A stretch of DNA of 64,000 nucleotides from Nageia nagi. Its lineage: Eukaryota > Pinophyta. The stretch is taken from positions 158,286,001-158,350,000 of the forward strand of contig JBITNC010000001.1 of NCBI GenBank assembly GCA_050084985.1. The letters are read 5' to 3'. Positions within the stretch are counted from its first letter, which is position 1; every line of letters starts with the position of its first letter. The translations under genes were made by a program, and so were the position numbers. The notes beneath the pieces are model-generated. The model saw nothing but the letters and a program-made list of their open reading frames with translations, had not been told where the DNA came from and ran no database searches. Below, piece after piece: positions 35,375 through 47,023 of the stretch.

Positions 35375-38010
35375 GCATGTTATCCTCAGCTCTATTTGGT
35401 ATTTACATGGATCAATGAAAAAGATATTTCAAAAACATTAGATGCACAAACATCAACCTCTACAACCTCATCATTATTTTCTTACTTTATGTGCACAATA
35501 TTATGTTGTTAGTTAAAAATATGACGATCTTGTTAAAAAAATAAATATCCTTCAAACATTAAGCAATACATCTTATTTATTTAACATTTAATGTAGATAA
35601 ACAAAAATCATGATTATTAAATCTAAAAAGATTATTCACTCTACAATCCTCTTTAATAATCAACCCCTAAAGTTGATTCCCTCTTACAAATACTTAGGTG
35701 TCAATATTAACCATGAACGAAATTAGAATTTTTAAGTGTCAAAGAAAAAGAAACTTTGTTGGATGGAAGGGCTTTTATGGTATGAAAAATAATTGCAAAA
35801 AAGTGAAACTGTAAAATTAAGACAAAAAGAAAAATCTTTTATCTTACCTCGTAATTCTAGTAATCCTTTATGCTTATGAAGTATGGGATGGAAGCATTTT
35901 CTTACAAATGTAGAATAAAATTGCACAAATTAAATATTAATTCATAGTTTATAAATTCAAAAATAACACACCATACCCTATACTTTTCATGGAAGCTAGC
36001 TTACTCCCTATTAAAAGTGAAGTTCTAAGATATATTATATAAATCACTTAGATATCTTAGATACATATCTAAAAATGTTGAGAGGTATCAATTTTGAGGC
36101 ACTTATATCATTTCTTAGAAGCATGATTTATATGATAGATGCCTCAAGATTGATACCTCTTGGTGTTTTTAGATATGTATCTAAGATATCTAAGCTAGTT
36201 ATACACTACAAAATAGTAAATCACATTTTCAAAATATGTTATTAATATTATCAAAATTGAAAAGGTATAAAATTCAAGTTCTTAAGTTATCAAAGCTTCT
36301 TTGAAAAGTTTATATATTTAGAAATTATAAAAAGTAAATGATTTTATAAACATACAAACATTTGTTTGAGTATATTTAAAATATTTTTAACACTTGCTCC
36401 TATATAAATTTCTCACTTTAAATCGAAGTTATTCAACCATAAACAACTAATAATAAAAAATAATTTTATTTAAACTCTTGCAGAGAACGAAATCTATAAG
36501 ATGGATGAGTACAAACTCAATGAATGGACAATAAACAAAATTATTTTCTAATCCCTCTGTATGAGTTATTTTCTCAAATACGAACTAGTAATTCTTCACC
36601 TCAATCAAATTATTTCTTAATACAAAACATCTTTTTAGACAAGAATAAAGACTTGTAATGGCTGAAAAACAAGATGACTTGCTACTATGATTGCTAATTT
36701 GATTTACATACAAAAGAGAGAACAATTCAATATTTGATTTTAAAATGTTTGAGTGAAACATTAAAAATAGGGAATATTATAAAATACTAACATACATGTA
36801 CAAGGAGAATAACTAAAGATCATTCGCTTATGTATCAATATAGAGTTGGAAGCATACCACAAGAAGTAGAAGGTGGTTATATAACTTATGCAATTTTCTA
36901 TTTTTTCAAACCTGAAGTCTAATAATTCAAAACTATGAATATAGTATTTGGAAAACAACAAAACAGTAATTTGAATAAAGCGAAATGAAAAAAATAATTC
37001 AAAAAATAATGAATAATGTACAAGAATGAAATTCTAATATATAACAAAAGATATATAAAGTACTTGATGGGTAGTTTATTGGTTTCTCTTTGTGGTGGGT
37101 TTGCCATTTTACCTAGCAATTTGCAAGTTTAAATGTGTTGTTTCTTTCTAATGAATTTATATATTGATTTGTGTTACAAAAACTAATCCTCTATTTTTAT
37201 AGAATTTTTTTATAAATAGATGTGTTGTTTTATATATTTAAAAAAATAAAACTATAATGTTAGCCAAATTCATTTTTTAAAAATGTTTATGGACAAGACA
37301 TTTGGATCCTTGCCCTCCCTCGATTGCCATTGTAAGATGTCTCTCGACGTAATTATAAACTAACAAAATTAGATCATCATAGGATGCATGTAGTCATCCA
37401 ACAAACTTACCTAACCTGTCAACATCTTCAAAGAGGATAGTAAAAAGACTTTGATAAGTGGTTTGATTCTTAGTACATACGTAATAATATAACCTCTTAG
37501 GATAATGATAAGTTAAAACTAAAAATCCAAATAAAGTAATTGAGAATTTTTGGAGTGATGATAATATCCAAAATAAAATAAAATTAGCCTATTATAAAAA
37601 CATTATCAACCCAAAACTTAAACATCCATCCTATCCGCATAAGATTATAAGTATTAGAAAGAAGATTATGATCACAAAATTAAGAACTAATTCACATGAA
37701 GTACATAGTGAAAAATGTACATGGACAATACCTAAAACACCATGGGATAAAAGAATTTGTAAACTTTGTAACCTAAATGCCATAGAAGATAAAACTCAAT
37801 TTTTCCTTATTTGTCTGCTTTAAAAGACATTAGATAAACCTATAATGATATTTGTAATTACAACCTAATCCATGAATTCTTAAACCAATATAACCAAACA
37901 AGTTTAGCAATTTTATTATACATCTTAGTTATTTTAGAATTAACCATTCAAACATAAATGATATATATTTGACTTTGGACAAACTTTGATAGACCTTACA
38001 AACTATTGGG
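35375..38010 (+). pseudogene. LINE reverse-transcriptase remnant
   Basis: Plus-strand non-LTR retrotransposon debris. It reads SSALFGIYMDQ (near 35380-35420), then FLLYVHNIMLLVKN at 35479-35520, where the catalytic YADD has become YVHN. Next comes SYKYLGVNINHER (35682-35720), the conserved block after the palm. Near the 3' end there is RICKLCNLNAIEDKTQFFLI (37753-37812), a cysteine motif typical of LINE C-termini. The part before the polymerase palm is missing. The middle (35940-37300) includes the foldback at 36047-36194 and unassigned AT-rich DNA, perhaps a later insertion. Confidence 0.75.
36047..36194. repeat. Foldback with 55-bp arms
   Basis: Left arm 36047-36101, right arm 36140-36194, loop 38 bp. 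The outer 27 bp and most of the rest pair exactly. All six unpaired positions (five adjacent, TGTTG on the left against TGGTG on the right, and one nearer the loop) are C/T differences on the plus strand, so an RNA copy would pair along the full arm using G-U pairs. It could be a miniature inverted-repeat element or an inverted duplication. Confidence 0.92.
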
Positions 38011-40250
38011 TTTAAATGAAATTAAAATATATCATTCATTCATATAAAAATATGATCTTTGTATCCCAATGCTGGCTCCTTGAAAGATGGGTGAATTTGT
38101 AGATGATTTTCAAACTTAAAGAATTTTAAAAAATTATCAAGCTTTTTGAAAGGTTAAAAATTGGGGATATTTGTTGATGTTGAAACTTCTTGCAATTATG
38201 ACATTTTCAAGCACTCTAGGCTTCTTTTCGGAACTTTGACCAAGAAATGGTGACATTAATGGAGCAAACATTCAATGATTAAATTTTTGGAAGACTCGAA
38301 ATTTCAAAACTAGTCCTAAAACTCTTTTTCAAATCAAAAAGTGTTGTAGATTTCATTTTCCATTTCCATTTGCTTCTTCGAGCTCTTATTCATACTCTTC
38401 ATTTTCCAAACTCTAATTTTACAAATCCAACATGTATGCTTACTGGACCAAGAATATCAAAGTGTGAAAACTCGACAAAAAGTTAAAGAGCTTGAAAAGA
38501 ATCAAGTTTCCAAACTACACATGTACAAGATCTCATTCTATCTTACAATTTAATACATCATCTAAAGAGGTCAATATTTATGAGGATTTTCGGCAAGGAA
38601 TACAAATGCGTCTACAAACCGAAAAAGGGGGTTTCATATAGAAAAATGCAAGAAATACATATTCTAAACATAGAAAGGTCTAAGAGAGTTAGGCCCACCA
38701 ATATGTATTATATGAAAATGACTAAGTAATAAAACCTATCTAATTAACACACAAACACATGATGATAAAGATAGTGAATAACAATAAATATCAATACAAA
38801 ATGTAGCAAATAATGATAAAAATAGAAATTAACTAATGAATTACATGAAGAATTTTTATTACTAACATATTGTTTATGCAAAGTTTTAAGGTTTTAGGAA
38901 TATAACTATGCTTTACAATAACATTGTGGTCATATGCAAATGATGATCTCAATATATTTATGGATCTAGATCTAGGTTCTCTTAGGTTTTGTTCTGGCTT
39001 ATATTGATTACAATCACTATGTTTAGGCATTTGATGTTAACATTTGTAAAAGAGGGGTCTGCTTCAATGGATAAAATCTCCTTAATGATAATTAAACCTC
39101 ATTAAGTAAGAACAAAATTGTAAATCTCTTATATGGATGCATGATATCATGTATTTTCAAATTATAGACAAGAGTTACAAAGTTTTGTTACTAAGAGATC
39201 TATTGGATCATATAATATATTATTTCCAAATTAGATCCCTTTGTTTTTCAAAATGAAATATCAAGCTAGTTCAAATATGTTTAATATGTCTTGATAAGAG
39301 TGTTAGTTGACATTATTTAAAATAGTGTTGAATCTTGGAATGATAAAATGGCTTGATAAAGAATATAGAATGGTTTTAGAGCTAGTTCAAGATTTAAGAT
39401 GTAGGCTAACAAAGAACATGATGTAATCTCTAGAGACAACAAAGAATATAATAACATTTCACTATTAACATGATAAAGATAATAAAGACCTTCATCCAAA
39501 CCTACAAAGTAACCTAGGATAAATTCTTATTATTTCGTTTAAAATAAGAAGAATGATATAATAAACATTAAAAAAAATCAAACCTTAATCTCAATAATTG
39601 TACTAACAATATAATAAAGAACTAAAAAAATATAATAAAGAAAAGAATAATGGTTTAAAATATCTAGCAAATATTAAACCCTATTCATTACAAGGATTTA
39701 AACCAATATTTGTAAGAACAAATCAATTTAAATATATAGGATATGTTGAGATAATCATTAAATAAACTTTTCTATTATTGATAGATCAATAGGACAACAC
39801 AATGATTCAAGCTTTTAACTTTTCTATAAAAGGTATAAGGTTTGAATCTTTGGTTGGTTGTTCCAACATGTTGTAACTTGATCATCTTTTAAGCTATTAT
39901 CGTACTTTTTACCTTACTGGTGATTGTGAGAGGATTCTTAAAACAATTTACTTCATAATTCAACCCAAAAAATGATAAATTAAATTGACCATTTTTGTGA
40001 ATTTATGATTACTTTTTGTTCTATAAAAAATGCAACCTTTGTTAGTCTTAACCTTTTTGTGTGTACATACATATATATATATAATATGAGTACTTTCCAA
40101 AACGATAGAAGTTTTGAAGAGAAGTAGAAAAGTATTATTTATTAATTCAAACTGAAAGCTATGGGTCGTCAAGCAAACTTTATGTCAACATCAAATTAAA
40201 CAATAATAATAACATTTCTACAATGTTTAAATCAATTGCGTGAGAGCTCA
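38011..40250. other. Intergenic, no recognisable gene
   Basis: AT-rich sequence upstream of the genic island. A short AT dinucleotide run lies near 40070. Further exons of the minus-strand gene candidate at 40252-40371 could lie here, but I found none with clear coding character. Confidence 0.4.
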
Positions 40251-40251
40251 C

Positions 40252-40371
40252 CTTAAAAACAGCTTGCATTCTACCAAATTCTTCTGGAAAGTCAATAGGA
40301 AGGGGAACCCGTGCACGCCATTTCACACCAATTGCCAATTTGCCAGCAGTGCAAATTTGGCGGTAGTCCAT
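40252..40371 (-). CDS. Candidate 40-codon exon of an unidentified gene
   Basis: The minus strand from ATG at 40371 reads MDYRQICTAGKLAIGVKWRA and on to FGRMQAVFK, then meets AAG/GTGAGC, a textbook plant splice donor at 40252/40251. Base composition is clearly richer in GC than the surroundings. It lies 235 bp from the VQ start codon, facing the other way, so the two could share a promoter region. The upstream triplet CAG before ATG also allows it to be an internal exon. No following exon was found, so it may be a first exon with a long intron or an isolated fragment. The product is not recognised. Confidence 0.45.
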
Positions 40372-40525
40372 CTGTCCACGCAAGCAATTCAATTTAATTT
40401 AATTTAAAAACACTAAATTGCCGTAACTTTCCTCCCCGTCTTCCCTCCTACCTACCTTTCACTTTTCTCTACGGTAAATTTCAATTAAGACACGGTCTAC
40501 ACCTCCGAGAGTTGAATATATACAC

Positions 40526-40533
40526 TATAAATA
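40526..40533 (+). promoter_or_regulatory. TATA box of the VQ gene
   Basis: TATAAATA in the context ACACTATAAATACCTCC, 81 bp before the start codon. This places transcription start about 25-35 bp downstream and leaves a 5' untranslated region of roughly 45-55 bp. A pyrimidine-rich tract lies just upstream (40430-40475). Confidence 0.7.
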
Positions 40534-40606
40534 CCTCCACACAAATCTGTGTATAACCCTCCTCAGTCCTTACGACGCGGACGAGATCGCGAGTTCGAAT
40601 CTCTTC

Positions 40607-41368
40607 ATGTCGAGTAGAGACGTTTTGAAGGAAAAGGCGTTGGCCGCCTGGAAGTTTACACCTTCCAACACTTCCAAAGAGAAAGAAAAGTACCAAGGCG
40701 GTGGCGGTGGCGCCGCCTGGAATATTGTGGAAGCTTCCCAAAGAGACATGGAATTTGTGGTGAGGGCACTCCAGAGAGAATTGAACTCAGGACCTCGCGC
40801 GGATCACCTCCTGGTGAACGCTGACAGGATCTTCACAGAACGGAGAGGGAATAAGAATATTGAGATTGACAACTACGGCGTCTCCAATTTAGACGAAACC
40901 CTTCCGAAGAAACGCGCCGGGAAAAAACGATGTCGAGAAAGCGGCAAATCTCCGGTCACGGTTGTCACGGCGGATCTCGTTAGCTTCCGCGCCGCGGTTC
41001 AGCGAGCGACCGGAGGAACAAATTCCGGCAGGGCTGCTAGTAATCAGGTTGTGAAACCGCAGCCGAAACGTCCATTCTTACCGTCGCCGGATTCCTCTTG
41101 TTTGAATTCGAATCCCTATTTACCCGTGCCTTACAGTTTTCCTGGCGCCGTTAACAGTTTTTATAGCATCAACGACCTGCCGGTGAATCCTGGAGGTCCA
41201 TTGTACAGCCCTGGTTTGGCAGCCGTTACCCTCGGAGTGCCGTCACCTTCTTTGATGCCGTCCGGATATGGTAACTACGGTGAGTATTTGAATCGTGACG
41301 GAAATTCTGCAACCCTAGAGAGATTTATGGATGGGGCCTCTGTTTGGAACAGATCAGAATTTTTGTAA
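40607..41368 (+). CDS. VQ-motif-containing protein
   Basis: Intact single-exon gene of 253 codons, the only one in the window. Plant VQ proteins are nuclear transcriptional cofactors that bind WRKY factors, and some are MAP-kinase substrates, in defence and development. The defining motif FxxxVQxxTG is present as FRAAVQRATG at residues 127-136, with Ala in the variable position before TG. A basic stretch KKRAGKKRCR at 101-110 is a likely nuclear localisation signal. Residues 31-35 are a Gly run. The C-terminal half is rich in Pro, Ser, Asn and Gly, as is common in the family. The start ATG is the first one after a good TATA box, and there is no intron, as in most seed-plant VQ genes. The composition is near 50% GC against AT-rich flanks. 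The segment around the motif recalls the VQ22/JAV1 type, but assignment to a subgroup is uncertain. Confidence 0.88.
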   Translation: MSSRDVLKEKALAAWKFTPSNTSKEKEKYQGGGGGAAWNIVEASQRDMEFVVRALQRELNSGPRADHLLVNADRIFTERRGNKNIEIDNYGVSNLDETLPKKRAGKKRCRESGKSPVTVVTADLVSFRAAVQRATGGTNSGRAASNQVVKPQPKRPFLPSPDSSCLNSNPYLPVPYSFPGAVNSFYSINDLPVNPGGPLYSPGLAAVTLGVPSPSLMPSGYGNYGEYLNRDGNSATLERFMDGASVWNRSEFL

Positions 41369-42250
41369 GGGGTAGAATTTCTTAAATTTCGTGCCGTCCA
41401 GAATCTTTATTGTATGATTAAAATATAATATATGCTTGAGTTTTTTTTAATGTAAACAGGTATTATATTAAATAATATATAATACAATTTTACAAATTCC
41501 TTGGGTTCACGCTCATATATTCTTCAGGAAAGGAATTGCTTCAGTTTTAATGGTTATTGAATTGGTTTAAAATATAATTTGTTAGGGTTTTTTAGGTTAA
41601 ATTATTTGAATGAAAAATTAAAAGAAAGTGAATAAGATAATATATGAGATGATAGGAATGTAAATGAATGAAAATCTTGGTAATTGCATGATCAATCATG
41701 TGTTATATAATTTTTATTATGGATAAGTGATTTAGGTATAATTTTTTTTTTGTTGGAGTTTTGTTACCATGAATTCTTAAGTTCAGAGTCGTAACTAAAG
41801 GGTATTCATGTTGTCAAAATCCATCAAGATACGATCTCTGCCTCATTCATATCTACCATCAATTTGATAGGATTTTAGATATGTTTTAACTTTTAGGGGT
41901 AAAGTGTTTTGAGCATGGGCCTCTTGTATCCGAGAGCTTTGAACTACCAACTTCTCCAATTCATATTTAGGTATAATTTTGATTATGATATGGAAATATT
42001 TTTCTAGCATGTTTTATAATTTGATTTCTCTTTTAATTAATATAAAGAATATTAAGATGTTATAAATATAAGGTGATAGATGTTATAAGTATCAAATGTT
42101 CTTTCTTTTACATGATTATTAAGTAATATTTTCTCGTCTAATGCATATAAATTATATGGAGCTAATAATAAATAGAGTTTTATCCCAAAATTGTAGCATT
42201 GGTTAGTACTTAAATTTGAAAATTTTCCCATTAAGGATTTTGAGGTGGGA
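41369..42250 (+). other. 3' flank of the VQ gene
   Basis: The 3' untranslated region probably ends within 41400-41490. It has plant-type AT-rich polyadenylation context (TTTATTGTATG at 41407, ATTAAAATATAATA at 41418). Beyond that is AT-rich intergenic DNA without a recognisable gene, up to the LINE. Confidence 0.45.
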
Positions 42251-42659
42251 GGTGAGAAACAGAGAGGGGGGCTAAGGCTTAGATGTAATTGATGGATATG
42301 CAAGTAGCTCAAAGAAGGCGTTGGAATAGGATTTGAAGCGATAGAGGTGGAGGAGAATGCGACGACGGATGGTAAGACTTGGTCTGTGGAGGCTCTCAAT
42401 AAAGGGAAGCAAGGATCCATATTCATGGGCCCAAGTAGTAAGAGGAATCAAACTTGCAACCTTGTTACTAGCTTTAATCTTTGTACGCAATAAGGAAAGC
42501 TCACTATTCCACCAAAGCTTATTGCAATTACTAGGCCAAAAGGAGCTTTAAATATTATTGGTAAATTCATGGGACCAAGGCTTGACATTGATTCAATCAT
42601 AAGGTGGGCTTATTATAAATGGAGATCAAAAGGTCTAATGGAAATAGTGGTCATGCCTT

Positions 42660-43870
42660 ATAGAGGACGATGTGGAAAAAATCTTAGGAGGGGGACCTTG
42701 GATGTTTGGTAAAATAGCTCTTTTCTTAAGAAATGGGATATAGACTTTGATCCCCTTAAGCAAAGCATCTCTACGACATATACCTAGGTTCAATTACTGA
42801 GGCTATCATTCCATTTCTAACATGGCAGAATTTTGATGGGTATTGCGAAAGGAATCGAGGAGTTTGTTACTATTGATAGAGTTAAAGGCCTTAAATCTCA
42901 TATTGTGCATGCACATTTTTGTGTGAATGAGGATTTAAATCTAGACCTTCCTAAATCAATTGATCTTAGATGTCAGAGATTGGACCTAGATTTTTGAATA
43001 CAAGAACCCCCCATAAGCATGTGAGATTTACAAAGTGAGAGGGCATTGTCAAGTCAGTAGCCAAGTAAGAAAAAAACTTGTATAACAAACATGTAGGATA
43101 GAAGAATCAAAAGTACTCTCAAAGTGAGTAGTTGAATATGAGGGGTTGATTGATCAGAGATGATGGAAAAGAATTTGCAGTAAACCTGATCGTGGAAGGA
43201 GTGCAAGAAATTAATTATGTTAGCCCAAGTATCCAATAAGAGGCTTATCAACACCAAATGAAGGATTTTAAAACAAAGAACCCCTTTGATAGTTTGCATG
43301 AAACTATTGAAGAGGAATATTTTTTTATGGAACCAAATCAATAACCTCAAATTATGTAGAACAATGAATAAATATGTGTGTAAAATTTGGAAGAGTAATC
43401 TTAGGAGGTAGATTAAGAGATCTTAGAGACCTATGGAATGGAAAAAATCAACCATCCTTGTGGGAGGTACCATTGGAGGAAGAGGAGGTGGTTTCAAATA
43501 CACAAGAAGACCAACAAGAATCGGACAAAAAACCAAGTGAAACACTAGAGGTAGTTCCGAAAAACTCAAACCATGCACAAGGAACAATTGTAGGCCTCAA
43601 AGGATGATACTCAAAGGATGATACTCAAAGGATAATGCCTCTCTTCACCCTCGTAGGGATCACCCAATATTAAGAGCCTCTGACAACACCAAATAAGATT
43701 ATCAAAAATTAGAAAATATTGGTTGTTGATGTTGGAAAAGATCAACATGTGGGTAGACCTTCCAAAGGAGAAATCAAAATAAGGGAGAAAAAAGTTTTAA
43801 TTGCAAAAGGATCTCAATCCATCTTGGACTTGGCAAGAGGAGGTAAGAGTCTAAGAGACAATTAAAATTT
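42660..43870 (+). pseudogene. L1 ORF1 remnant
   Basis: Decayed plus-strand coding sequence upstream of the endonuclease. It shows GPWMFGKIALFLRNG, the plant L1 ORF1 block, then a 77-codon open stretch (43374-43607) with an acidic linker. A small tandem repeat (CAAAGGATGATACT three times) lies at 43595-43637. ORF1 proteins bind LINE RNA. Many stops are present. Confidence 0.6.
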
Positions 43871-43875
43871 AAAAT

Positions 43876-44960
43876 ATGAAGATCCTCTCATGGAATGTAA
43901 GGGAAATTAGTGCCCTTAAAAGACATAGAAGCCTTCTTTCACTAAAAAGAGAGGTAAGATTGGATGTCATTCTATTATAAGAAACTAAGGTATCTGAAGG
44001 TAACTATGATTTAGTTAAGCGAATAATATGGCAGGATGTACTTAATCCCACAAAAGGGAAATCAAGAGTTCTCATGCATTTATGGGATCCAAATAAATTA
44101 AAAGGAAGACTTATAGTTTCAAATGCAAAGTTTTGTACTCTATTTTTTTCCTCAAAGGAAAATGATGATCAATGGATTATCACCAATGTCTATGCTCCAA
44201 ATACTATTGACGGAAGGAATAGTTTGTGGAGTACTCTAATTCAAATGAGGGTAACCTTTGTAGTTATATCATAGATAGTAGTTGGGAATATTAATACACC
44301 CATGTACCCATCAGACAAGTTAGGAGAAGTGGAGGGATTGTTTGATAGTATGAGGGACTTTACATACTTCATTAATCAGAATGACCTCATGGATGTTTGA
44401 GTTAAGGAAAGCCAAATATACATGGACTAATAGGCACTTGGGGCATCAATAAATCCAATTTTTTTAGATTAGATTCTCATTTCTCTGGTTTAGAGGTTCA
44501 AAGCATAAGTTGTTAGTATTGAACGATTCAAATAGCAAAGAGTGTTTAATGCCCCCTTTTGCTTTGAGAAAATGTGGTTATCGCATGAGGGACTAGAGAG
44601 CAACATCATGTGTTGGTGGAACCAAAGTTTCATTGGTAATAAGGAACTTACTTAGGTAGCCAAAAAAGTGAGATCCATCAAGAAGAGTCTTAGAGTATGG
44701 AACAAGGAAATATTTGCCCTATTGTAAAATAGAAAGGGGGACTTAAGGAGATAATTGTTGATGGTTAAGGATGATATCAAGAGGTAGTCATATATTGAAT
44801 ATCTTAGAGCATGTGAACAGAACCTTCTATGTCAATGGAACATTACTCTAGCTTAGGAAGAGGTGTTCTAGAGGTAAAAATCATGCATAAGTTGGCTAAA
44901 TGAAGGGGATAGAGACAATTTTTTCATGTTTCTACTCTTTATCATAGAATTCATAATAAA
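43876..44960 (+). pseudogene. L1 ORF2 endonuclease remnant
   Basis: ATG 43876 starts MKILSWNVREISALKRH, the usual plant L1 endonuclease start. ETKV follows a stop that replaces the Gln of the LLQETK motif, then NVYAPN (44189-44206) and VVGNINTP (44281-44304), where the catalytic GDxN Asp is Asn. The linker after it holds RSIKKSLRVWNKEIFALL and SWLNEGDRDNFFMF. In a live element this enzyme nicks the target DNA. Stops and frameshifts abolish it here. Confidence 0.82.
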
Positions 44961-45169
44961 TTAAAGAGGTTATTTGTTTTGATGATTTGACCACTAAGAA
45001 CCTTTTTAAAATCATATATGTAGGAGTTCACATCCTCTCAAAGTTAATTGGTTAAGAGAGTCATATGAATCAAGTTGTCAATGAGAATCTCCTTAGACAC
45101 ATTCCAACTCTAGTGATTGACCAATTGAACTAATATCTTTCTAGTAAATTCTTTAAGAAAGAAATTAGA

Positions 45170-45437
45170 AAAATGGTTTTTTATATGAATGGAGACAAAG
45201 CTTGAGGCCCTAATGGTTTTCTAGGCATCTTTATAAGTTATAGCCTATCATGAAAGGAGATATTAGTGTGGTTGTCCAAGAGTTTCAGATAACAAAAACT
45301 ATTCCTAGATATGTTAACTCTACTTTTACCTCTCTAATTCCAAAATAAGCAAGGGCCAATTCTTTTAGCAAGTCTAGACTAATTAACTTATGCAATTTAG
45401 TTTATAAGATTATTTTGAAAGTCTTTGTAAATGATTA
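45170..45437 (+). pseudogene. L1 reverse-transcriptase remnant, N-terminal part
   Basis: Reads MNGDKA, stop, GPNGFLGIF, the decayed GDKAPGPDGF motif, and then LINLCNLVYKIILKVFVND, matching the FRPISLCNVIYKIIAK block. The catalytic palm is absent because the sequence breaks at about 45437. Confidence 0.72.
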
Positions 45438-45456
45438 AAAATAATACTACCATTTA

Positions 45457-46412
45457 TGTAGACAAATATAAAAATGTATACCTCAAGTATACATGTCAAC
45501 TTGAATAATAACATGAGCATTTACAAAATCTAACAACATGGTAAAAATCATAATATGTTATAATCAACCTACCGATCGTCCAGGTGGTCAACCGATTAAC
45601 AAAAGCAATTGGTCCGTCGATTAGGGTTGGTAACTCTAACTGATCAGTTGGTCATAAATAGAAAAGTATAAAAAGCAACTTTTTAGTTCTTACCCCTCTA
45701 GCAATTTTGAATCCCAAGCCTTCCCTTTTGACCCACTAACATTTTGAATAGTACTTGAGATGCTAAGCATAAGAACACATCTCTATCACTATCTTGGAGG
45801 GTTTTAGAGGTATATCATTGTCATATCATTACTATTTGCTAGCATATTTTTTGTTTCAAGGTTTTTGTAGGTATCTTAGAGCATTTGGAGCTATTTGGAG
45901 AAGTCATATCCTTTTGTATAGAATATTGTAGTATTCTTTTATCATTGTGTGTATTTAGCATTATCTCTAGGCTAGTTTCATGTTAGATTCTAGGTTAGTT
46001 AAACATTTTTATTAATCTTTATCATTTATCTTAGCATTATCAATGTATATCACATCATTTCTTATCACTTTATATCATTTAGCATAGTGAAAGCATATTA
46101 TATTGCATCTTAACCATGGTTTATGCTTCTATTATCCATTTTGACTATAGGTTAGGGGCTTACCAAGCATTTGAACTATGGTTTTATACCCTTTAGCTTA
46201 CCTTGAAGGTCTTAAGGATTTGGGGTTGTAAGTTCTCTAGTAATATTATCTATTTTGCAAGGTTCTTCCAAGATTTCCATCCATCTTTATCATTTCATCA
46301 TTTAGTCATAGCATAGCAGCAGATAAACTCTAGCATTTTAGCATGTAATGTATCTTTAGGGTTCTTGTTCTATTGTTGTAAAGCAAGGTATCCAAGGTTT
46401 TCGAGGTGCACA
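45457..46412 (+). repeat. Putative 5' LTR of a Tat-like Gypsy element
   Basis: About 956 bp starting TGTAGACAAATAT at the LINE break and ending near GGTGCACA, followed at 46416 by a primer-site-like sequence. The LTR call rests on the primer site and on the abrupt change from LINE sequence. No second LTR is visible, because the element is interrupted by A4. Confidence 0.5.
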
Positions 46413-46415
46413 AAA

Positions 46416-46435
46416 TGGTGATCACAGTGGGGGCC
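46416..46435 (+). other. Primer-site-like sequence
   Basis: TGGTGATCACAGTGGGGGCC resembles the TGGCGACTC..TGGGGA type of site used by Tat/Ogre elements. Confidence 0.5.
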
Positions 46436-47023
46436 CTTGGTCCTTGAGGTATCAAAAATTTTGGATGATTTTTTCTTAACTTTTTCTTTATTTTGGGTGT
46501 TTTGTATATTGACTCTTCTTCTAGTTGTTTCTATATTCATTGAGTACTAATTTATGTTAGGTTTTATGAGGTTTTATGGTTATCTTGCTCAGAATCGGGA
46601 TTGAAAGTTTGAATACCTCAATCACTACCAATCTCCAATAGGCCTCCATCAGATCGATCAATTTTGCATATCAACCTCCATCAAACTGGTTAGTCTTGGT
46701 CGATCGATTGGTTTTGTAATCGATTCTCTAATTATCGATCCTATCTATTTCATAGTTTGTCATAGTCTTTAACATAGAATTTTCAATTTCAACATTAATA
46801 AGAGTTTGTACTAGTTTACAAGAGTCCTCTTTTAGGTTTACTTGCATACATTTTGGTTATTATCATAGAAACCATCACTTTTTAGCATTTTTTTACATAT
46901 TTTAAACTACTCTAGGTGTCATTATGGCCGATTGATCAATTGTTTGATTGGTCAATCTATTAACACTATTAATCGATCTTATGTTGATCGATTAGGATCA
47001 AAGCTTGAAAAATTACTTTTATT
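46436..47023 (+). other. Leader of the putative Gypsy element, no gene
   Basis: AT-rich, with unusual clustering of GATCGAT and CGATTGG words at 46650-46740 and 46920-46995. Ends where the A4 LTR starts. Confidence 0.4.

Larger units (their letters stand above)
42250..45437 (+). mobile_element. L1-type LINE, interrupted in its reverse transcriptase
   Basis: Plus-strand L1 LINE remnant. The ORF1-like region includes GPWMFGKIALFLRNG near 42690-42730. It is followed by an apurinic endonuclease from ATG 43876 and the beginning of the reverse transcriptase. The sequence stops near 45437, where unrelated Gypsy LTR sequence begins. LINEs normally lose the 5' end, so loss of the 3' end here fits interruption by the later insertion stack. 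The rest of the reverse transcriptase does not reappear after the stack within the window. Confidence 0.8.

Noticed and set aside
36047-36194. microRNA gene
   Set aside because: The arms pair along 55 bp with no typical bulges and there is no expression evidence. A foldback element or inverted duplication is the simpler call.
40575-40606. tRNA-like B-box sequence (GAGTTCGAATCTC) just before the VQ start codon
   Set aside because: The T-arm stem pairs only partly, and there is no A box, anticodon arm or acceptor stem upstream. It lies in the VQ 5' untranslated region.
42052-42426. 124-codon minus-strand open frame
   Set aside because: Pro/Ser/Leu-rich frame antisense to the start of the L1 LINE, with no recognisable domain.
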